A stretch of DNA of 64,000 nucleotides from Lapidilactobacillus achengensis (GTDB lineage: Bacteria; Bacillota; Bacilli; Lactobacillales; Lactobacillaceae), in the NCBI RefSeq assembly GCF_003946655.1, contig NZ_RHOV01000007.1, forward strand, positions 1 through 64,000, read 5' to 3'. The position numbers were made by a program, and so were the translations under genes. Each line of letters starts with the position of its first letter. Positions within the stretch are counted from its first letter, which is position 1. Shown in pieces: positions 1-8,096 of the stretch. The notes under the pieces were generated by a model, which was not told the DNA's origin, searched no databases, and worked only from the letters and a program-made list of their open reading frames with translations.

Positions 1-80
<80 letters not shown>

Positions 81-236
81 AGTTTGAGTTAGACTCAATT
101 TTAAATTCATTAACTAGCGAATTGACTTCGCAAATGTTCTTTGTAGATAGCGACCGAAATCGCTATCGACCCTGCACATTTATCGAAACTTTGTTCAGTT
201 TTCAAAGGTCTACCTTGTCGCAAAAGCAACTTTTAT

Positions 237-265
237 ATCTTAGCACGTGGTCATTTCCTTGTCAA
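237..265 (-). promoter_or_regulatory. rRNA operon promoter P2 (proximal)
   Basis: On the minus strand TTGACA (265-260), a 17-nt spacer and TAAGAT (242-237) form a near-consensus sigma-A promoter about 150 nt upstream of 16S. Downstream, at about 192-209, is CTTTGAAAACTGAAC, a boxA/antitermination-like sequence typical of Firmicutes rRNA leaders. Confidence 0.85.
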
Positions 266-337
266 CAGCTTTTTTTGAAAAGGTTGTTAGGACAATGAAT
301 GAAGCGCTTCGACGTTTGCTATTTCGCAACAGAAACT

Positions 338-366
338 ATCTTATCAATTTCAAAGACATTCGTCAA
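338..366 (-). promoter_or_regulatory. rRNA operon promoter P1 (distal)
   Basis: On the minus strand TTGACG (366-361), a 17-nt spacer and TAAGAT (343-338) form a second sigma-A promoter 101 bp upstream of P2, with the same -10 hexamer and spacer length. Tandem promoters are usual for Bacillota rrn operons. Confidence 0.8.
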
Positions 367-428
367 TACGAAATTTCAAAAAGCCGTCATTTTTTTGAAA
401 ACGAGATCGGAATAACAGCGAAAAAAGC

Positions 429-827
429 TTAGCTATGCTTACTCTGCCGCCGTTGTGGCTGTCTTTCAAAATAACTCAAGGATTCACCGATCCATTTATC
501 CCGTCGCGCTGCAATTGGACGGAAACCACTATTTAACCGATGATTTGTCCAAAAGTGGGCCTTACGCCGATACTTGACCAGATAGGGATCTGGCTTTAAC
601 GCCCGAAGCGAGAGACTGATTTTCTGCGAATACTCGTCCACATCCAACACCAAGACCTTGATCACATCGCCGATTCGGACAATATCATGCAGATCTGTAA
701 CGTAACTATGGGTACATTCCGAGATATGAATCAACCCCTGGGTCTGATCGTCCAATAGAACAAACACGCCGTAGGGCTGAATGCCGGTCACGCGGCCAGG
801 CAAAATATCACCAATTCGATATGCCAT
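429..827 (-). CDS. cvfD: S1 domain RNA-binding protein, CvfD/YugI (GSP13) type
   Basis: This 132-residue protein is essentially one S1/OB RNA-binding domain (residues about 4-72, with GRVTGIQPYGVFVLL and GLIHISE) followed by a basic tail. Single-S1 proteins of this kind (YugI/GSP13, CvfD) associate with ribosomes or mRNA and act in stress and post-transcriptional control. The ATG at 827 has AAAGGAG at suitable spacing, so a longer upstream reading is unnecessary. The gene runs co-directionally into the rRNA promoters; its stop is about 60 nt before P1. The family is clear; the ortholog name is inferred. Confidence 0.85.
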   Translation of the reverse strand: MAYRIGDILPGRVTGIQPYGVFVLLDDQTQGLIHISECTHSYVTDLHDIVRIGDVIKVLVLDVDEYSQKISLSLRALKPDPYLVKYRRKAHFWTNHRLNSGFRPIAARRDKWIGESLSYFERQPQRRQSKHS

Positions 828-860
828 TAGCTGTACTCCTTTCAAAAAAATACCAATCAA

Positions 861-1251
861 CTATCCTCAACCCGCAATTGTCTGCCTATTAATGTCTGAT
901 GAGTCCATTAAGAGAAAGACCGCGGCGCTGATCTTGATTCGAACGACAAGCCGAGTTGCCGCTCACTTTACGATTGATTGAGCCACTTGATTGCACCAGG
1001 TCAGTTCGCGCCAGGTGCGGCAGCGACTGGCTGTCCGGCCGTCGTTCCTGTTGGCCAAGTGTCATCATACTAGTTTCTATTCTAACAGGATGCGTCTGTT
1101 TCGCAAAGCGGCAACCTGGCAAAAATCGTTGAAACCACTCAGATAAATTCAATCCGGCAGCTTTCAGGACGAGATAAATGTGTTAAAGTAGATGCACAAG
1201 CAGTCAGCCAATGGATCGACCATTGAAATTGACCGTTGAATCAGATTAAGG
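861..1251. other. intergenic gap without a convincing gene
   Basis: About 390 bp between two divergent genes. The open frames here have no ribosome binding site or recognisable family. A weak imperfect hairpin (GCACC/GGTGC arms near 994-1019) is visible. Promoters for both flanking genes must lie here, but I could not assign them with confidence. Confidence 0.5.
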
Positions 1252-2250
1252 ATGCGTGAAAAATTGACACATAAATATGATTTGACCATAATTGGCGGCG
1301 GGCCCGTGGGACTTTTCGCCGCTTACTTTGCCGGAATGCGCAATGCCGATGTCGCGATCATCGAAAGTCTACCCCAATTAGGTGGCCAAGTTGCCGCGCT
1401 CTTCCCAGAAAAGATGGTTTACGATGTCGGCGGCATCGCCGGGATCAAAGCCAAAGATCTGATCAAGCAGCAAGAGGCGCAATTGGCTCTCTTTCCACCT
1501 AAGATTTTCTTAAAAACGGAAGCGCAGACGATCGAAACAGACGATGATGGCGACTATGTCATCACCACAACACAAGGTGACTTGCACACTCGCGGCATTA
1601 TCATTGCGATCGGGACTGGCGCCTTTGCCCCGCGGCGCTTGGCTTTCGACTACGACCCGGCGTTAGAAACAGCGGGTTATCTTGACTATTTCGTTCAAGA
1701 CCTTGAAACTTATCGTGACCGCGATGTAGTCATTGCCGGTGGCGGTGACTCCGCCATTGATTGGGCGCTGGCCCTGGCGCCGATTGCGCAACACGTGACG
1801 CTAGTTCACCGCCGCAATCAATTTCGCGGTTTAGAATCCAGCGTGACCAAGCTGGAAGAATCTCCGGTCCAAATCAAGACCCCTTACTTGATTTCTCAAT
1901 TAGCAACGGCGGCCGACCAACTGGTGATTGATCTCAAGAAGGTCAAAACCGATGACCATGAACAACTGCGGGCGGATAAGCTGATCGTCAACTACGGCTT
2001 TACTGCTGATAGTCGGGTTTTGCGGCAATGGGGCTTGGAACTGGCGGGAATGAAAGTCAAGGTCAACACGCAAATGGCCACCAACCGGCCGCGGATCTAC
2101 GCGATCGGTGATGTGGTCACCTACCCTGGCAAACTGGATCTACTAGCTGTGGGTTACGCCGAAGCACCGATCGCGGTGGCCACCGCCCTGCAAACAATCT
2201 ACCCCGAGAAAATCCAACCCGTTCATAGTACCAGCCTATTTGAACACTAG
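1252..2250 (+). CDS. ferredoxin--NADP(+) reductase, TrxR-like (YumC type)
   Basis: A 332-residue flavoprotein. The FAD-binding GGGPVG motif is at residues 15-20, a second dinucleotide-binding GGGDSAID is near residue 162, and the C-terminal AIGD FAD segment is present. The redox CxxC of thioredoxin reductase is missing at the usual place after GGGDSA, which indicates the YumC-type ferredoxin/flavodoxin-NADP reductase rather than TrxB. It probably supplies reduced ferredoxin or flavodoxin. Start choice is uncertain: the ATG overlaps its only SD-like stretch (AAGGATG, 1248-1254), so TTG at 1264 may be the real start. Confidence 0.9.
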   Translation: MREKLTHKYDLTIIGGGPVGLFAAYFAGMRNADVAIIESLPQLGGQVAALFPEKMVYDVGGIAGIKAKDLIKQQEAQLALFPPKIFLKTEAQTIETDDDGDYVITTTQGDLHTRGIIIAIGTGAFAPRRLAFDYDPALETAGYLDYFVQDLETYRDRDVVIAGGGDSAIDWALALAPIAQHVTLVHRRNQFRGLESSVTKLEESPVQIKTPYLISQLATAADQLVIDLKKVKTDDHEQLRADKLIVNYGFTADSRVLRQWGLELAGMKVKVNTQMATNRPRIYAIGDVVTYPGKLDLLAVGYAEAPIAVATALQTIYPEKIQPVHSTSLFEH

Positions 2251-2443
2251 CCGGCTGGCCTTAAGTTCACTGGGTCAAATGGTGCTCTTTGCGGTCGTTT
2301 CCCCGATGGTCACGTTTCTTCAAGCACTGACGATATCTATTTACAGGCTTCAAGCGTATCATGGTTTTAATGGTTTTTAGCGTATCATGATTGGTTAACT
2401 GATTTTAGCTGAACAGATTGGACTATCTGAAAGAGGGAAAATT

Positions 2444-2965
2444 ATGGAAACTGAACATTCGATTCTTTATCGCCATGTAATTGAGCTTCTGGCGCAACGT
2501 GGCGTGACCATCGCCGACATCGCCGACTTGGTGATTTTTCTCCAACGGGATTATATTCGGGATCTGACCACTGCCGAAGCGCTCAAAAGCGTCGAAATGG
2601 TCTTACGCAAACGCGAAGTGCAAAACGCGATGATCACTGGGATCCAGTTGGATATTCTGGCCGAGGAAGGTAAATTGGAGGAGCCCTTGCAAACGATTCT
2701 AGCTCACGATGAAGGTCTGTACGGCGTCGATGAAATCATGGCGCTCAGTATCGTCAATGTCTATGGCTCGATCGGCTTCACCAACTATGGCTACATTGAT
2801 AAAGTCAAACCAGGGATCTTGGCTAAACTTAACGCTCATGAACCCGGCATTATTCATACTTTTCTTGATGATCTTGTCGGCGCGACCGCCGCGGCGGCCG
2901 CTAGTCGCTTAGCCCACGCTCATCCAGAATTGGAAGATGACGTCGATATTTTCAAAACTGAATAG
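2444..2965 (+). CDS. phosphatidylglycerophosphatase A-related protein (YutG type)
   Basis: A 173-residue soluble protein matching the Gram-positive PgpA family: N-terminal helices, then the conserved core with DEIMALSIVNVYGSIGFTNYGYIDK and a final FLDDLVGATAAAAASR segment. Enterobacterial PgpA dephosphorylates phosphatidylglycerolphosphate; the Firmicutes homologues are annotated by similarity and lack membrane segments. ATG is preceded by AGAGGG. It is monocistronic, ending in the strong terminator at 2982-3030. Family confident, biochemical role inferred. Confidence 0.85.
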   Translation: METEHSILYRHVIELLAQRGVTIADIADLVIFLQRDYIRDLTTAEALKSVEMVLRKREVQNAMITGIQLDILAEEGKLEEPLQTILAHDEGLYGVDEIMALSIVNVYGSIGFTNYGYIDKVKPGILAKLNAHEPGIIHTFLDDLVGATAAAAASRLAHAHPELEDDVDIFKTE

Positions 2966-2981
2966 TCAATTTTGACCAAGC

Positions 2982-3030
2982 AAAAAGCTTATTTGTCCGC
3001 CAACATCACGGTGGACAAATAAGCTTTTTT
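2982..3030 (+). terminator. bidirectional intrinsic terminator
   Basis: A long hairpin with AAAAAGCTTATTTGTCC pairing to GGACAAATAAGCTTTTT lies 17 bp after the pgpA-like stop. The symmetric A and T runs allow termination of the convergent minus-strand operon as well. Repeat copy A starts at the next base. Confidence 0.9.
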
Positions 3031-3152
3031 GAAACGTGCTCACCACCCCAGCTTCTTCCGCTTAGATACGCAAACCTTCTGGAGGCATAGCCCCGCCTCC
3101 ATAACCTTTGCTAGGCTAATGCTCTGAAGCTACCCGGGGTGGTTCCCACTCT
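3031..3152 (-). repeat. dispersed hairpin repeat, copy A
   Basis: About 122 bp, related over its whole length to copies at 21202-21322, 56284-56405 and 56665-56785. In the orientation AGAGTG...CACGTTTC (minus strand here) the outer stem is ACCACCCC/GGGGTGGT, then AGCTTC/GAAGCT, then an inner GGAGGC/GCCTCC hairpin. The outer pair is A-T here but G-C in other copies, so pairing is preserved. It lies between convergent genes, directly after a terminator. Confidence 0.85.
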
Positions 3153-3157
3153 TTTTT

Positions 3158-3192
3158 GAAACGTGCTACTGGCAACTGACTTTTCCGCTTAG
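3158..3192 (-). repeat. truncated repeat fragment A'
   Basis: GAAACGTGCT (3158-3167) and TTCCGCTTAG (3183-3192) match the first and third ten-base blocks of copy A at identical spacing, while the 15 bases between have diverged. It is preceded by TTTTTT, as copy A is. The stop codon of the adjacent membrane protein gene (3189-3191) lies inside the second block. Confidence 0.6.
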
Positions 3193-3830
3193 CGACTTAA
3201 TCGTTGCCGCGCGCGATAACCGCGAATGATCGTGACCACAAGCATCGCCTCAAAACAGACAAAGGCCAAAATAAAACAATGGGCAAAGAAGGCTTCAGGT
3301 AAGACCATGATCACGGGATCCGTTTGGGGATCAAAGAGCCAATTATTGTTGTTGAAGAACAGGTGGTGAAACGTCACGAAGAATTGGTCAAAATCCAACG
3401 CTGCCAAACCACCTACGACAACAGGTAATAAAGCGACTACCCAAGCAGGATAGTAAAGGCTTTCCACTTGTCGCCGCCACTGCTCACTACGAAAGAAGAC
3501 CACCAAGCCAGGTAGACTCAGCAATAATAGCAGCCAAGCCAGCAGAAACAATTGCTTAACGTCGCCAAAGTGTTGCGCCCCGGCAACCGACGTGGGGAAA
3601 TCACGCATCCGCAACGGTTGCACCCAGGGAAAATTCAAATAGGCCATCAATTGGCGATAATTACCAAATAACTGTCCTGAGGTGAAGCCATACTCGGTCA
3701 ATTTGAGCCAGTGAATCTCACCCCAATATAAGGGAAAACTGCCTAAAAGCGTCAGCCCCACGGTGCCCGCCACCAAGCCGACCAGCGCCGACAAAGTAAG
3801 CCAGATCCGTTTGATCACCGCCCTGATCAT
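3189..3830 (-). CDS. TIGR01906/DUF1461 family integral membrane protein
   Basis: About 213 residues with four predicted membrane segments (near residues 8-32, 95-113, 128-145 and 182-204) and a long extracytoplasmic loop, the pattern of the DUF1461 family found beside yutF-like genes in lactobacilli. Function unknown; some relatives are implicated in envelope lipoprotein modification (Lit family), which is inference here. The ATG at 3830 overlaps the upstream stop as ATGA, indicating translational coupling; a GTG at 3839 is the alternative. The stop codon lies inside repeat fragment A'. Confidence 0.8.
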   Translation of the reverse strand: MIRAVIKRIWLTLSALVGLVAGTVGLTLLGSFPLYWGEIHWLKLTEYGFTSGQLFGNYRQLMAYLNFPWVQPLRMRDFPTSVAGAQHFGDVKQLFLLAWLLLLLSLPGLVVFFRSEQWRRQVESLYYPAWVVALLPVVVGGLAALDFDQFFVTFHHLFFNNNNWLFDPQTDPVIMVLPEAFFAHCFILAFVCFEAMLVVTIIRGYRARQRLSR

Positions 3831-4606
3831 AGTTGCCACTCATCTAACGAGTTGATTTGATAAGTGGGTTGTTGCGCTTTGGTGGCGACGACTGCCGGTT
3901 TGCTGACGCCAGTATAAACCAGCAGCTGGTCCACATTGGCGTTGATCCCGGCGCGAATGTCGGTTTCATAATTGTCGCCAACCAACAAAACTTGCGCCGC
4001 TTCCCGCCCTAAGACACTGAGCGCCGCCTGCACGATGATCGGTTCCGGCTTGCCAATATAAGTCGCCGTTTGCTGGGTGGCCCGCTCAACCATGGCAATC
4101 ACTGAACCCGCTCCGGGGACCAAACCGTGCTCATTGGGCAGATTGGTGTCCGCGTTCGTGCCAATAAAAGTCGAACCTTGGCGAATCGCCAAGGTGGCCA
4201 CTTCAAATTTATGATAGGTCACATCGTAATCTAGGCCGACGACCACATAATCAGGATCTGTTTCATTCAAAACCATCCCTGCATCCAGCAACGCCGAAAC
4301 CAGCCCTAATTCACCGATCACATAAACGGATTTGCCGTGAAGATCACCATGATTCTTCGCTTTTAAGTAGCTGACCGTGGCCAGAGATGGTGTATAAATT
4401 TGATCCGGGCGAACGCTGATTTGATGATTGTCGGCCAGGTTCTGAACCACCGCGGCTGGCGTCTTGGTGGTATTATTGGTCAAAAACAAAAACGGAAGCT
4501 GCGCCGCTTGTAATCGTTCCACAAATCGGCGCGCCGCCGGGATTTTCTCGGAACCGCGATAAACGGTGCCGTCTAAGTCAATCATATAAGCTGAATATTG
4601 TTTCAA
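3827..4606 (-). CDS. HAD-IIA family phosphatase (YutF/NagD type, TIGR01457)
   Basis: A 259-residue HAD hydrolase. Motif I is MIDLDGTVYRG (nucleophile Asp10, acid/base Asp12), motif II FLTNNTTKT, motif III lysine in IGKPEP, motif IV GDNYETDIRAG. The C2-cap architecture matches the NagD-like TIGR01457 group, likely a sugar-phosphate or nucleotide phosphatase of housekeeping type. Start is TTG with GGAG 8 nt upstream. It overlaps the DUF1461 gene by 4 bp, forming a two-gene unit, with yutD just upstream. Confidence 0.9.
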   Translation of the reverse strand: MKQYSAYMIDLDGTVYRGSEKIPAARRFVERLQAAQLPFLFLTNNTTKTPAAVVQNLADNHQISVRPDQIYTPSLATVSYLKAKNHGDLHGKSVYVIGELGLVSALLDAGMVLNETDPDYVVVGLDYDVTYHKFEVATLAIRQGSTFIGTNADTNLPNEHGLVPGAGSVIAMVERATQQTATYIGKPEPIIVQAALSVLGREAAQVLLVGDNYETDIRAGINANVDQLLVYTGVSKPAVVATKAQQPTYQINSLDEWQL

Positions 4607-4659
4607 AATAAGAACTCCATTTTTACTTGATTTGGGTGGATCAGACCGCTGCCGACGAC

Positions 4660-5547
4660 CTACTTAGGGGGTTGGTCAAGGTTGCGGATGTGAAAGCGAT
4701 GTTGCTTCGGCTGACTTGGCGCTTTCGCCGCGGCGGTAGGCTGATTCGAACGCTTGGAACTAGTCGCCCCGTTGGACTGAGTTTCCGCGCTAGGCTTGTT
4801 GTGATGATCCCCTGGCACCTTGTTTTTCCCTGAATTTCCGCGGGAACGTGGACGCCGCTTTTCAGAGGTGCGACCCTTGCCTTCATCACTGCGCGAGCGC
4901 CGTCCAGTTGGTGCGGTTCCCGCCGGTGCATTGGTAGTCGCAGAGGTGCCATTGTTGGCTTCCGCCCGTGACCCTGCTCCCCGTGGCGTGTCGCCGCGGC
5001 GATTGTTGCGGCGGCGGTCACTCTTGTTATTCGCACTGCTGCCGCGAGCACCGGAAGAAGGTGCAGGCCGCTTCTTGCCTTTGCCGTTCTCGGCATTGTT
5101 GTTACTGTTCCGTGGTCGTTGGCGGCGCCGAGTTTCACGTTCAGTGGTCACCGTGCTCGGTCCAACCCGTTGGATCACGAAAAAAGCACAGCCAAAATTG
5201 CAAAATTCGATCAGGTAATCTTCCAAACTGGAGATTACTTGATCGCGATTAGCATTACGATTCTCATCCACGTAAAAGCCGCGTAACCGCAACTGATCGA
5301 ACCCCCAGTCGCCGACAATATAATCGTATTTCCCAAGGATCGGCTCAAACCGTTGGCCCAAGCGCTCCGGCTCAAACCCATCACGATAGTTGGCCAGCAA
5401 TTGATAGCGGCGCGGCCCTATCTCCAAATTCTCCGGGTCCAACACTTTAACGCTGACCCCACGATAATCAGGGTCCTCTTCATGTTTCAAATTAAAGATT
5501 TGAGGTTGGCCTGTTAGTGGTGCCAAGCCAATTTCATCAGTGTTCAC
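4660..5547 (-). CDS. yutD: YutD family protein (DUF1027) with long basic disordered tail
   Basis: Residues 1-110 form the conserved YutD domain (YRGVSVKVLDPENLEIGPRR, YDYIVGDWGFDQLRLRGFY, LEDYLIEFCNFGCAFFV). The remaining about 185 residues are low complexity, rich in Arg, Asn, Ser, Gly, Lys and Pro, resembling an RNA-binding or condensate-prone tail. Start is GTG with AAAGGAG well placed. Function of YutD is unknown. The tail makes it much longer than the domain alone; an open frame in the alternative minus frame over the tail is a GC-rich shadow. Confidence 0.85.
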   Translation of the reverse strand: MNTDEIGLAPLTGQPQIFNLKHEEDPDYRGVSVKVLDPENLEIGPRRYQLLANYRDGFEPERLGQRFEPILGKYDYIVGDWGFDQLRLRGFYVDENRNANRDQVISSLEDYLIEFCNFGCAFFVIQRVGPSTVTTERETRRRQRPRNSNNNAENGKGKKRPAPSSGARGSSANNKSDRRRNNRRGDTPRGAGSRAEANNGTSATTNAPAGTAPTGRRSRSDEGKGRTSEKRRPRSRGNSGKNKVPGDHHNKPSAETQSNGATSSKRSNQPTAAAKAPSQPKQHRFHIRNLDQPPK

Positions 5548-5658
5548 ACAAAACGCTCCTTTTAAGATCTACGTGGCGCAACGCCACTTTTTCAAGCTTA
5601 GATCGCGGCCTGAACCTACTTGGACAGTCGCCACAGTGGTCAAAGTGCCCAACGGGGT

Positions 5659-5687
5659 TTGGACCTCGCCCAACAAACAGGTATAAT
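5659..5687 (+). promoter_or_regulatory. candidate plus-strand promoter (antisense to neighbours)
   Basis: TTGGAC (5659-5664), a 17-nt spacer and TATAAT (5682-5687) on the plus strand. Both flanking genes are on the minus strand, so a transcript from here would be antisense to the gene at 5804-6118. No convincing plus-strand CDS follows until 6219. Confidence 0.45.
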
Positions 5688-5803
5688 ATCATCAGACCGC
5701 TCGGCAAGTGGCCGTCGCCGCAATCAGTGGGCTATTCGGCAAGGATCGCCAGCGGCCGACCTGCCCAGTGGCGCAAATCCGGTTCGCAGCTCGCCAATCG
5801 CAG

Positions 5804-6118
5804 CTAGCCAATATGATTGGCCCGCAAGATCTCGGCCACCGCGGTTTCGATCTGACCGGTCGGCTTGACCCACTCGGTCCAAGTCGTGAAATCTTCCGCC
5901 GGCATTTGGTAGGTGTCATTGACATAACGTTCATAGACACCGACAGCATTGGAATGGGGAATGTTCAGCTGCAGGATGCGCACGCTTTTGATCAGGCCTC
6001 GAACCGCCGCTAGCTCGGCGCGACCATTCATAAACATATTCGCGATTTCGTAATATTTACTACCATCATTCCGCGTGATCTGCTCAATGAGATCCAGCGT
6101 TTGATATTTTTCAGCCAT
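5804..6118 (-). CDS. small uncharacterised protein (104 aa)
   Basis: I do not recognise this family. The product is soluble and mixed alpha/beta by eye, with no signal peptide, membrane segment or obvious catalytic motif. It has a good ribosome binding site (GGAGGGACC before ATG) and lies between yutD and a divergent GDPD gene, so it is probably real. A plus-strand promoter at 5659-5687 points antisense into it. Confidence 0.65.
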   Translation of the reverse strand: MAEKYQTLDLIEQITRNDGSKYYEIANMFMNGRAELAAVRGLIKSVRILQLNIPHSNAVGVYERYVNDTYQMPAEDFTTWTEWVKPTGQIETAVAEILRANHIG

Positions 6119-6218
6119 TTTGGTCCCTCCAGCAATAGTTTAAGTGTATCATGTTTTAGAAAGAACGGGTATCATCTCACCATAATTCCCCTGCAACTCT
6201 CATTCCAAATAAAGTTAG

Positions 6219-7610
6219 GTGTTCATTATCAGTTCGATCCGAAAAATAAGCCAATTGATATTTTTGCTAACCTTATGGGTAGTCCTCAGCGCCTTCGTCG
6301 TGGTGGGACACCGCGGCGATCCGCTCAACGCGCCGGAAGAAACCCTGGCCAGCTTCGACTCCGCCTTCAAAAATGGCGCCGATTATGTCGAACTGGATCT
6401 CCACGTTTCCCAAGACAATGTATTGGTCGTTTCCCATGATCGTAATTTAGCCCGGATCACCGGACATGACGCCATCGTTTCGCAAACGCCCTGGGCGCAA
6501 ATCAAAACTTTCAAGCAGGCCAATAGCGAACCAATGCACAGTTTAGACGAAATATTCGCCTATTACCAGAAGCGACCAGAGACTAAATTTCTAATCGAAA
6601 CCAAGAAAACGAAAAAAGGAAATCCCAAAAATATGGAAGATCTCCTAGTGGCGAGCATTCAGCGCTATGGGATGGGCAACCGTGTGATGTTCCATTCGTT
6701 TTCATTGATCAGCCTCCAGAACTTGAAAAAGAGCCTCCCCCAAGTTCCCCGTATTTTCATCGCCGGCACCTTGAAGAAAATCAATTTCGAAGTTCTCCAA
6801 ACTTCCACGGGGATCAACATTTCCTCAGAGCTAGTGGATGCTAAATTGATTCGCCAACTCCATGGTCTAGGTCAGAAAGTTTACGTTTGGGCCCAAATGA
6901 CCGAACATTCCAGTCAATGGAACTGGCTGGTCAATTTACCGATCGATGGGGTGGTCACCAATTATCCCCGAACTGGCAACTTATATCGCAACCAGAAACT
7001 GGACGCCAAGATCAAGAAGGCTGATTTCACTGGCGCCTTGGTCACCGCCAAGCCCCGCACCAGTTATGAGAATCCGTATAACTTAAATCTGATCAAGGCC
7101 AACGCTACCCCACTGACCAGCTACCACGCCCAAAACTATGTCATCAGCCAAGGTATCCCTTACTATCAAATTGGATCCAATCGTTTTATTGAAGCGGCCG
7201 GTTTTAATTCAGCAACGGCCTTACCGTTAACGCAGCTTTATTTACAACAAAGCTTCTATTTACCGGCGACCAGTCACCAGCGGCAATTGGCCGACAACCC
7301 CTTCGCGCCGCGGCCCACTGGTCGGTATCTCCAAGTTGACCAGCGCTACCAGATCACCGCTGTGCAGCTGAACAACACCACCCTTTGGTTTCAAGTCGCC
7401 GGGGGTTGGATCCGGGCGCAATTAGGATTAACGCTGTTCACCCCAGGGAGCCAGGCGGCCGCGCTTTATCAACGATTGCCAGCAAAGGACAAGCTAGCGA
7501 TTCCCTACTGGCCCGCCCGTTTCTCTTGGCAAGCGCAACCGACACCTCCGGGAAGGGGCCTTCAACTAACCCGTAATCGGCTCCGCTTATTACTGGCCCA
7601 AATCAAGTAA
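6219..7610 (+). CDS. glycerophosphodiester phosphodiesterase family protein with C-terminal extension
   Basis: A 463-residue exported or anchored protein. N-terminal residues 5-28 are a hydrophobic signal/anchor. The GDPD barrel follows at once: GHRGDPLNAPEETLASF (catalytic His-Arg and Glu), VELDLHVSQDNVLVVSHD (Glu-Asp metal ligands, catalytic His), LIETK and a closing GVVTNYP. Residues about 270-463 form a second Tyr/Gln-rich region that may be SLAP-like or cell-wall binding (inference). The enzyme would hydrolyse glycerophosphodiesters or teichoic acid backbone outside the cell. The start appears to be GTG at 6219 with a poor SD; an internal start is possible. Confidence 0.85.
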   Translation: MFIISSIRKISQLIFLLTLWVVLSAFVVVGHRGDPLNAPEETLASFDSAFKNGADYVELDLHVSQDNVLVVSHDRNLARITGHDAIVSQTPWAQIKTFKQANSEPMHSLDEIFAYYQKRPETKFLIETKKTKKGNPKNMEDLLVASIQRYGMGNRVMFHSFSLISLQNLKKSLPQVPRIFIAGTLKKINFEVLQTSTGINISSELVDAKLIRQLHGLGQKVYVWAQMTEHSSQWNWLVNLPIDGVVTNYPRTGNLYRNQKLDAKIKKADFTGALVTAKPRTSYENPYNLNLIKANATPLTSYHAQNYVISQGIPYYQIGSNRFIEAAGFNSATALPLTQLYLQQSFYLPATSHQRQLADNPFAPRPTGRYLQVDQRYQITAVQLNNTTLWFQVAGGWIRAQLGLTLFTPGSQAAALYQRLPAKDKLAIPYWPARFSWQAQPTPPGRGLQLTRNRLRLLLAQIK

Positions 7611-7660
7611 AAGTTAGAATCGTAAGTTTTTTCAGTTAAAGCAGTGGTCAAAGGACCCGT

Positions 7661-7680
7661 GAATTCGTTATAATCGAATC
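7661..7680 (+). promoter_or_regulatory. arsR-type promoter with overlapping inverted repeat
   Basis: The -10 TATAAT (7669-7674) is enclosed by GAATTCG (7661-7667) and CGAATC (7675-7680), an imperfect inverted repeat. ArsR/CzrA regulators commonly bind such a repeat over the -10, so this is a candidate autoregulatory operator. The -35 is weak. Confidence 0.5.
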
Positions 7681-7709
7681 ATGGAGTCAACATCGCAAGG
7701 AGTCTGACA

Positions 7710-8075
7710 ATGAATTTGAATGACTGGCAAGACGAACCAACCGTTCCTTCAATCGATCACGCCGCCCTGGTTCAAACCGTCGCGGCGACTTTACCTAATG
7801 ACGCGACCATGACGCTGATCACCGAACTCTTCAAAGTTCTCGGTGATCAGACCCGCGCCAAAATTCTCTACGCCTTATATGAATCCGAATTGCGGGTCTA
7901 TGACATCGTAGCGATCCTGGGCCTATCGCAATCCAGTGTTTCCCATCAATTGCGATTGCTCAAGCAGGCGAAATTGGTCAAGTTTCGAAAGAGCGGCAAA
8001 GAAGTCTACTATTCATTAGCGGATGATCATGTGATGACGATTTTCAAACAAGTCATTGAACACATCAATGAATAA
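7710..8075 (+). CDS. ArsR/SmtB family transcriptional regulator, CzrA/CadC-like
   Basis: A 121-residue winged-helix repressor. The recognition helix is in VYDIVAILGLSQSSVSHQLRLLKQAKLV and the beta wing is RKSGKEVYYSL. The last helix (ADDHVMTIFKQVIEHINE) aligns with the alpha-5 metal site of CzrA: Asp, His and His are kept at three ligand positions and Glu replaces the fourth His, so Zn or similar metal sensing is plausible. There is no efflux pump beside it; pepV follows 21 bp later and may be co-transcribed. SD is AAGGAG. Confidence 0.88.
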   Translation: MNLNDWQDEPTVPSIDHAALVQTVAATLPNDATMTLITELFKVLGDQTRAKILYALYESELRVYDIVAILGLSQSSVSHQLRLLKQAKLVKFRKSGKEVYYSLADDHVMTIFKQVIEHINE

Positions 8076-8096
8076 TTCTAGAAAAGAGGTACCTCA

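Noticed and set aside
889-1152. 87-codon open frame on the minus strand upstream of cvfD
   Set aside because: No SD, no family resemblance, low-quality composition; most likely chance in a GC-rich spacer.
4641-5138. 165-codon open frame overlapping the yutD tail in another minus frame
   Set aside because: It lies wholly over the low-complexity yutD coding sequence and encodes a His/Arg/Thr-rich non-family sequence; the yutD frame is conserved and has the SD.
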